Assembly (NCBI GenBank): GCA_937891445.1
Contig: CALAFV010000527.1
Span: 1 to 8,848, forward strand
Direction of reading: 5' to 3'
Origin: an uncultured Phycisphaerales bacterium
GTDB lineage: Bacteria > Planctomycetota > Phycisphaerae > Phycisphaerales > UBA1924
DNA length: 8,848 nt
Shown: one piece after another, positions 6,755 to 8,848 of the stretch
Numbering within the stretch: the first letter of the stretch is position 1
Layout: each line of letters opens with the position of its first letter
The notes under the pieces: model-generated
Database searches by the model: none
What the model was told of the DNA's origin: nothing
What the model saw: only the letters and a program-made list of their open reading frames with translations
Program-made: the position numbers and the translations under genes

Positions 6755-7474
6755 TCAGCGCTCTTCCGCTGGGACCGGCGCCGGTTGCTCGGGAGATTCG
6801 GCCGGCTCGGTGGGCGCCGGGGCCGTTGCCGTGGGCGCGCTCCCCTCGCGCACGAGCGAGAGCCTGAACGGCTCACGCTTGGCGCTCTCCGGGAAAGTTA
6901 CGGTGAACGTGAGCGTGTCCGGCGACGGACGCTCATAGATCACGCGGTCAATCCCCTCCGCGTCGTCCTCGGGAGCGAACGACGCCTTCTCTCCCTCGAC
7001 CTCCACGAGGCGCAGGACCTTGGGCTTGTCCTTCTCTTCCTTCGCCACCAATTCTTCGGAAAACTCACGCACGCGCATGATCACGCCGCCCCCCTCCTCC
7101 GTCAGCGTCATGAGTTGGAACATGTACGGCGCCCCGCCCGGCGCGACCCAGCGGAACATGCCGACCATCGAACTCCCTTCCGGGGCGCTCCAGTGCTCCT
7201 CCACGACGCTCCCATCCGTCGCACCGCGCCAGCGGCCGGCGAAGAACGCCACATCCGCGAGCGTGTAGCGCCCCATCGGCACGGGCGGCAGTTTGGGCAT
7301 CGCCGGCGGATCGGGCATCGGCGGCGCCCCGGGCGCGCCGGGCTCCCCCGGAACGCCGGGCGGCATGGGCGGGGAAGGGGGAAGCGCGGGAGGCGTGACC
7401 ACCGCGCTCGCCGCCGTCGCGCCGATCATCGCCGCCACCATCCCGGCCGCGGCCAGGCACCGGATCCGTGTCAT
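6755..7474 (-). CDS. Exported DUF6265 protein with proline-rich linker (copy B)
   Basis: Protein of 239 residues with a signal peptide (1-24, cleavage after ATAASA). A mature N-terminus of about 40 residues rich in Pro/Gly follows, with a collagen-like GVPGEPGAPGAP stretch. The DUF6265 domain lies at about 71-210 (LADVAFFAGRWRG, VVEEHWSAPEGSSMVGMFRWV, REPFRLSLVRE), followed by a Pro/Ala/Glu-rich tail to the end. DUF6265 is a small, predicted lipocalin-like beta domain of unknown function. The proline-rich linker and tail suggest a spacer that sets the domain away from the membrane or envelope. ATG 7474 is preceded by GGAGGT (7481-7486 on the other strand) with a 6-base spacer. It lies 89 bases downstream of its paralogue, copy A, and was probably transcribed with it. 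The longer open frame upstream of the ATG is arginine-rich and overlaps copy A, so it is rejected. Confidence 0.82.
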   Translation of the reverse strand: MTRIRCLAAAGMVAAMIGATAASAVVTPPALPPSPPMPPGVPGEPGAPGAPPMPDPPAMPKLPPVPMGRYTLADVAFFAGRWRGATDGSVVEEHWSAPEGSSMVGMFRWVAPGGAPYMFQLMTLTEEGGGVIMRVREFSEELVAKEEKDKPKVLRLVEVEGEKASFAPEDDAEGIDRVIYERPSPDTLTFTVTFPESAKREPFRLSLVREGSAPTATAPAPTEPAESPEQPAPVPAEER

Positions 7475-7563
7475 CGCGCAACCTCCATCGTCCCGGCGGG
7501 CGCAGCGCCGCCCCCGGTGACGGCGAAGATCGTAACCGCCGCCCACGGTCGCGCGAAAGACGA

Positions 7564-8133
7564 TCAACCACCCGCGGCGGCGGCCCGCTCGAGCGTGAAC
7601 CGCAGCGGATCGCGCTGCCGCCGCGCGGGGAACTCGATGGTGATCGACAGCGAGCCGTTCTTGACCTCGTAGGTCACCGCCTCCAGAGACGCGGCCCCAT
7701 CCGCATCCGCCCGGAACACCGCGCGGCCCGCGCCGGCCTCGGCGAGCGTCAGGGCCACCGGCTCGGCCTCGCTCTTCCACGGCGTCAGGGCGCCGTTGAA
7801 GTGCCGCAGCCGGAGCACGATGTCCCCGCTCTTCTCCCGCGAGATCGTCAGCAACTCGACGACGCGGACGCCGCCGTCGGCCCCGATCCAGCGGAACATG
7901 CCCGTGATGTTGCCGCCCGCGGGCGCGGTCCAGTGTTCCTCGACCAGGTCGCCGTTCACCTCGCCGCGCCACGCGCCGGCGAGGAACGCCGCAGCACCAA
8001 GGTCAAGTTTCTCATCCGCCGTCGCGGACGCGCCGGCCGCCGGCGGCTCCGCGGCGCCGAGGCGATGATGGCCCGCGCCGACCACGCCGGCGCACGCCGC
8101 GGCAACCGCCGCGCTGATGAACCACGATCTCAT
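7564..8133 (-). CDS. Exported DUF6265 protein (copy A)
   Basis: Protein of 189 residues. A hydrophobic leader (4-20, FISAAVAAACAGVVGAG) gives a signal peptide with cleavage probably between about 20 and 28. Cys14 in AAAC only weakly resembles a lipobox. A short Ala/Pro linker leads to the DUF6265 domain (about 44-184). Its hallmark LVEEHWTAPAGGNITGMFRWI (63-83) lines up closely with copy B (VVEEHWSAPEG...MVGMFRWV), as do FLAGAWRG with FFAGRWRG and RDPLRFTLER with REPFRLSLVRE, so the two are tandem paralogues. Copy A lacks copy B's long proline-rich linker and tail. ATG 8133 has GGAG at 8140-8143 with a 6-base spacer. It starts 40 bases after the VOC gene stop, and the space contains a strong hairpin. 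The biochemical function of the family is unknown to me. Confidence 0.85.
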   Translation of the reverse strand: MRSWFISAAVAAACAGVVGAGHHRLGAAEPPAAGASATADEKLDLGAAAFLAGAWRGEVNGDLVEEHWTAPAGGNITGMFRWIGADGGVRVVELLTISREKSGDIVLRLRHFNGALTPWKSEAEPVALTLAEAGAGRAVFRADADGAASLEAVTYEVKNGSLSITIEFPARRQRDPLRFTLERAAAAGG

Positions 8134-8154
8134 GTTTCGCTCCAGAGTCGCGAA

Positions 8155-8181
8155 AGCAGTGAAGCGCGCCGCTTCACTGCT
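8155..8181 (-). terminator. Strong hairpin overlapping the stop of the VOC gene
   Basis: AGCAGTGAAGCG (8155-8166) and CGCTTCACTGCT (8170-8181) pair perfectly over 12 bp around a 3-base loop. Read in the minus direction, the TGA stop of the VOC gene (8176-8174) lies in the first arm and only TTT follows the second arm. This could be a partial terminator or attenuator that lowers expression of the two DUF6265 genes relative to the VOC gene, or a 3'-end stabiliser. Confidence 0.6.
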
Positions 8182-8560
8182 GCGCCAGCGACTGGTACAA
8201 CATCAACGCGTTGCCGTCCGGGTCGAAGAACGTCGCCAACTTGACCATCCCGGGGAACTTGTGGATGGGGCCGTCGAAGCGGACCCGGTGCTTCTCGAGC
8301 ATCGCCCGGGCCGCCTCGATGTCCTTGACGCCGGACGTCGGCACGGGCCCGGCGCCCACCCTGGGGCTCTCCACCTCGGAGAGGCCGATGTTGACCCGGC
8401 CCCCAGCGACCTCGGTCGCCAGTTCGCACCAGCCGATCTGCTCCACGTCGTACAGCAACTTGAAGCCCAGCACGTTCTGGTACCAGTCGGCGGACTTCTT
8501 GCGATCCTTCACCTGCATCGCGATGGTCAGGCCACCGTCATAGTTGAGTGGGGACGCCAT
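8174..8560 (-). CDS. VOC / glyoxalase-fold protein
   Basis: Cytoplasmic 128-residue protein with the vicinal-oxygen-chelate fold (glyoxalase / bleomycin-resistance superfamily). Two beta-alpha-beta-beta-beta modules are visible. Module one is GLTIAMQVKDRKKSADWYQNVLGFKLLYD and the strands up to INIGLSE-like VNIGL; module two runs from SGVKDIEAARAMLEKH to the closing FFDPDGNALMLYQSL. At the positions where metal-dependent members carry His and Glu, this protein has Thr12 and Met120, so it may not be a classical metallo-glyoxalase; it could bind a ligand or use another mechanism. ATG 8560 is preceded by AGGAG (8570-8574) with a 9-base spacer. An upstream extension to 8704 in the same frame would cross the promoter and is rejected. 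It is the first gene of the probable unit with both DUF6265 genes and is divergent from the HxlR-type regulator. Confidence 0.85.
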   Translation of the reverse strand: MASPLNYDGGLTIAMQVKDRKKSADWYQNVLGFKLLYDVEQIGWCELATEVAGGRVNIGLSEVESPRVGAGPVPTSGVKDIEAARAMLEKHRVRFDGPIHKFPGMVKLATFFDPDGNALMLYQSLAQQ

Positions 8561-8576
8561 GGGTCGGTGCTCCTGC

Positions 8577-8597
8577 GGGTGGGGTGGGGGGATGGGG
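8577..8597 (+). other. G-quadruplex-forming motif in the VOC leader
   Basis: Four runs of 3-6 G (8577-8579, 8581-8584, 8586-8591, 8594-8597) are separated by loops of T, T and AT, a textbook short-loop quadruplex pattern. It lies on the plus strand, which is the template strand for the VOC gene, just upstream of that gene's ribosome binding site (8570-8574). The VOC mRNA leader therefore carries the C-rich complement. Confidence 0.5.
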
Positions 8598-8654
8598 TGA
8601 CCGGCGTGAGGACTGCCGCGGTGATCGAGGGCGGCCCGCATTCTGGACCCGCCC

Positions 8655-8682
8655 AAGATACCCACTATACTTTTTGCGTCAA
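8655..8682 (-). promoter_or_regulatory. Putative promoter of the VOC-DUF6265 unit
   Basis: In the minus direction, TTGACG (8682-8677; 5 of 6 to the -35 consensus) is followed after 16 bases by TATCTT (8660-8655; 4 of 6 to the -10 consensus). Transcription would begin near 8648, giving a leader of about 88 bases before the ATG at 8560. This AT-richer patch stands out from the surroundings. Confidence 0.5.
8666..8671 (+). promoter_or_regulatory. Possible -10 element of the HxlR-type gene
   Basis: TATACT matches the -10 consensus at 5 of 6 positions and would give a start near 8679, about 55 bases before the GTG at 8734. No good -35 hexamer is seen at 8641-8648. It lies inside the minus-strand promoter, so a regulator bound here could control both genes. 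Confidence 0.35.
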
Positions 8683-8733
8683 GCGCCGTTGCACGTTTTC
8701 GCACACTCTTTTCGCGCCGCCGCAGGAACCGCC

Positions 8734-8848
8734 GTGGATCGCGTCGAGAGGCTCATCGCCCTGTTCCATCGTCGCTGGGGGATGCCCATCCTCGCGGAGT
8801 TGGAGCGCAGCGGCGGCGCCAAGTTCGTCACGCTCGTGCACCGTGTCG
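8734..8848 (+). CDS. HxlR-type winged-helix transcriptional regulator, N-terminal part (3' end outside window)
   Basis: The first 38 codons of a reading frame that runs off the window. VDRVERLIALFHRRWGMPIL followed by AELERSGGAKFVTLVHRV resembles the start of the HxlR winged-helix domain: a helix with the ...RWxxxIL-L motif, a short Gly-containing turn, then the F..L.. segment leading into the recognition helix. GTG 8734 is preceded by AGGA (8724-8727) with a 6-base spacer. The N-terminal cysteine used by redox-sensing HxlR members such as YodB is not present before the domain. The gene is divergent from the VOC-DUF6265 unit, which suggests it controls that unit and itself. Only the N-terminus is visible, so another winged-helix family remains possible. 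Confidence 0.6.
   Translation, partial: MDRVERLIALFHRRWGMPILAELERSGGAKFVTLVHRV

Noticed and set aside
8561..8704. Longer N-terminus of the VOC protein back to 8704
   Set aside because: It would cover the promoter and G-rich leader, and its residues (Pro/His/Arg-rich) are not part of the VOC fold.

Overview
The window is a high-GC bacterial chromosome segment (roughly 70% G+C, judged by eye) with bacterial-type Shine-Dalgarno sites in front of nearly every gene. The long reading frames antisense to the real genes are by-products of this composition. Gene content (a GAF/histidine-kinase pair, an NfeD-flotillin pair, secreted DUF6265 proteins, an HxlR/VOC pair) and a CACAGAG-type inverted repeat would suit a planctomycete, perhaps Phycisphaerae. 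That assignment is inference; no rRNA or tRNA gene is present to test it.

Layout. (1) 1-1110, plus: the C-terminal part of a sensor histidine kinase whose N-terminus lies outside the window. (2) 1324-1893, plus: a small stand-alone GAF-domain protein. (3) 2128-2694 and 2797-4464, plus: a short NfeD-type membrane protein with an OB-fold tail, then a flotillin, probably one operon behind an extended -10 promoter near 2090. (4) 4479-4587: a large imperfect inverted repeat. (5) 4658-6712, plus: a secreted zinc amidohydrolase of the imidazolonepropionase-like group, fused to an unrecognised C-terminal region of about 220 residues. (6) 8560-6755, minus: a probable three-gene unit of a VOC/glyoxalase-fold protein and two exported DUF6265 paralogues in tandem. 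A strong hairpin overlaps the end of the VOC gene. (7) 8734-8848, plus: the 5' end of a divergent HxlR-type regulator, with both promoters crowded into the 8641-8682 region.

How they may work together. The kinase and GAF protein look like signalling parts, with no DNA-binding output domain visible. NfeD and flotillin are known membrane-microdomain partners, and pairing a short NfeD with a flotillin is a well-established arrangement. The HxlR gene, divergent from VOC-DUF6265-DUF6265, looks like a regulator beside its target unit. No CRISPR array, transposase, phage gene, tRNA or rRNA was seen. I found no clear new biological system. The items most worth checking are the amidohydrolase fusion, the tandem DUF6265 genes under a putative HxlR switch, the VOC protein without the classical metal ligands, and the inverted repeat at 4479-4587.
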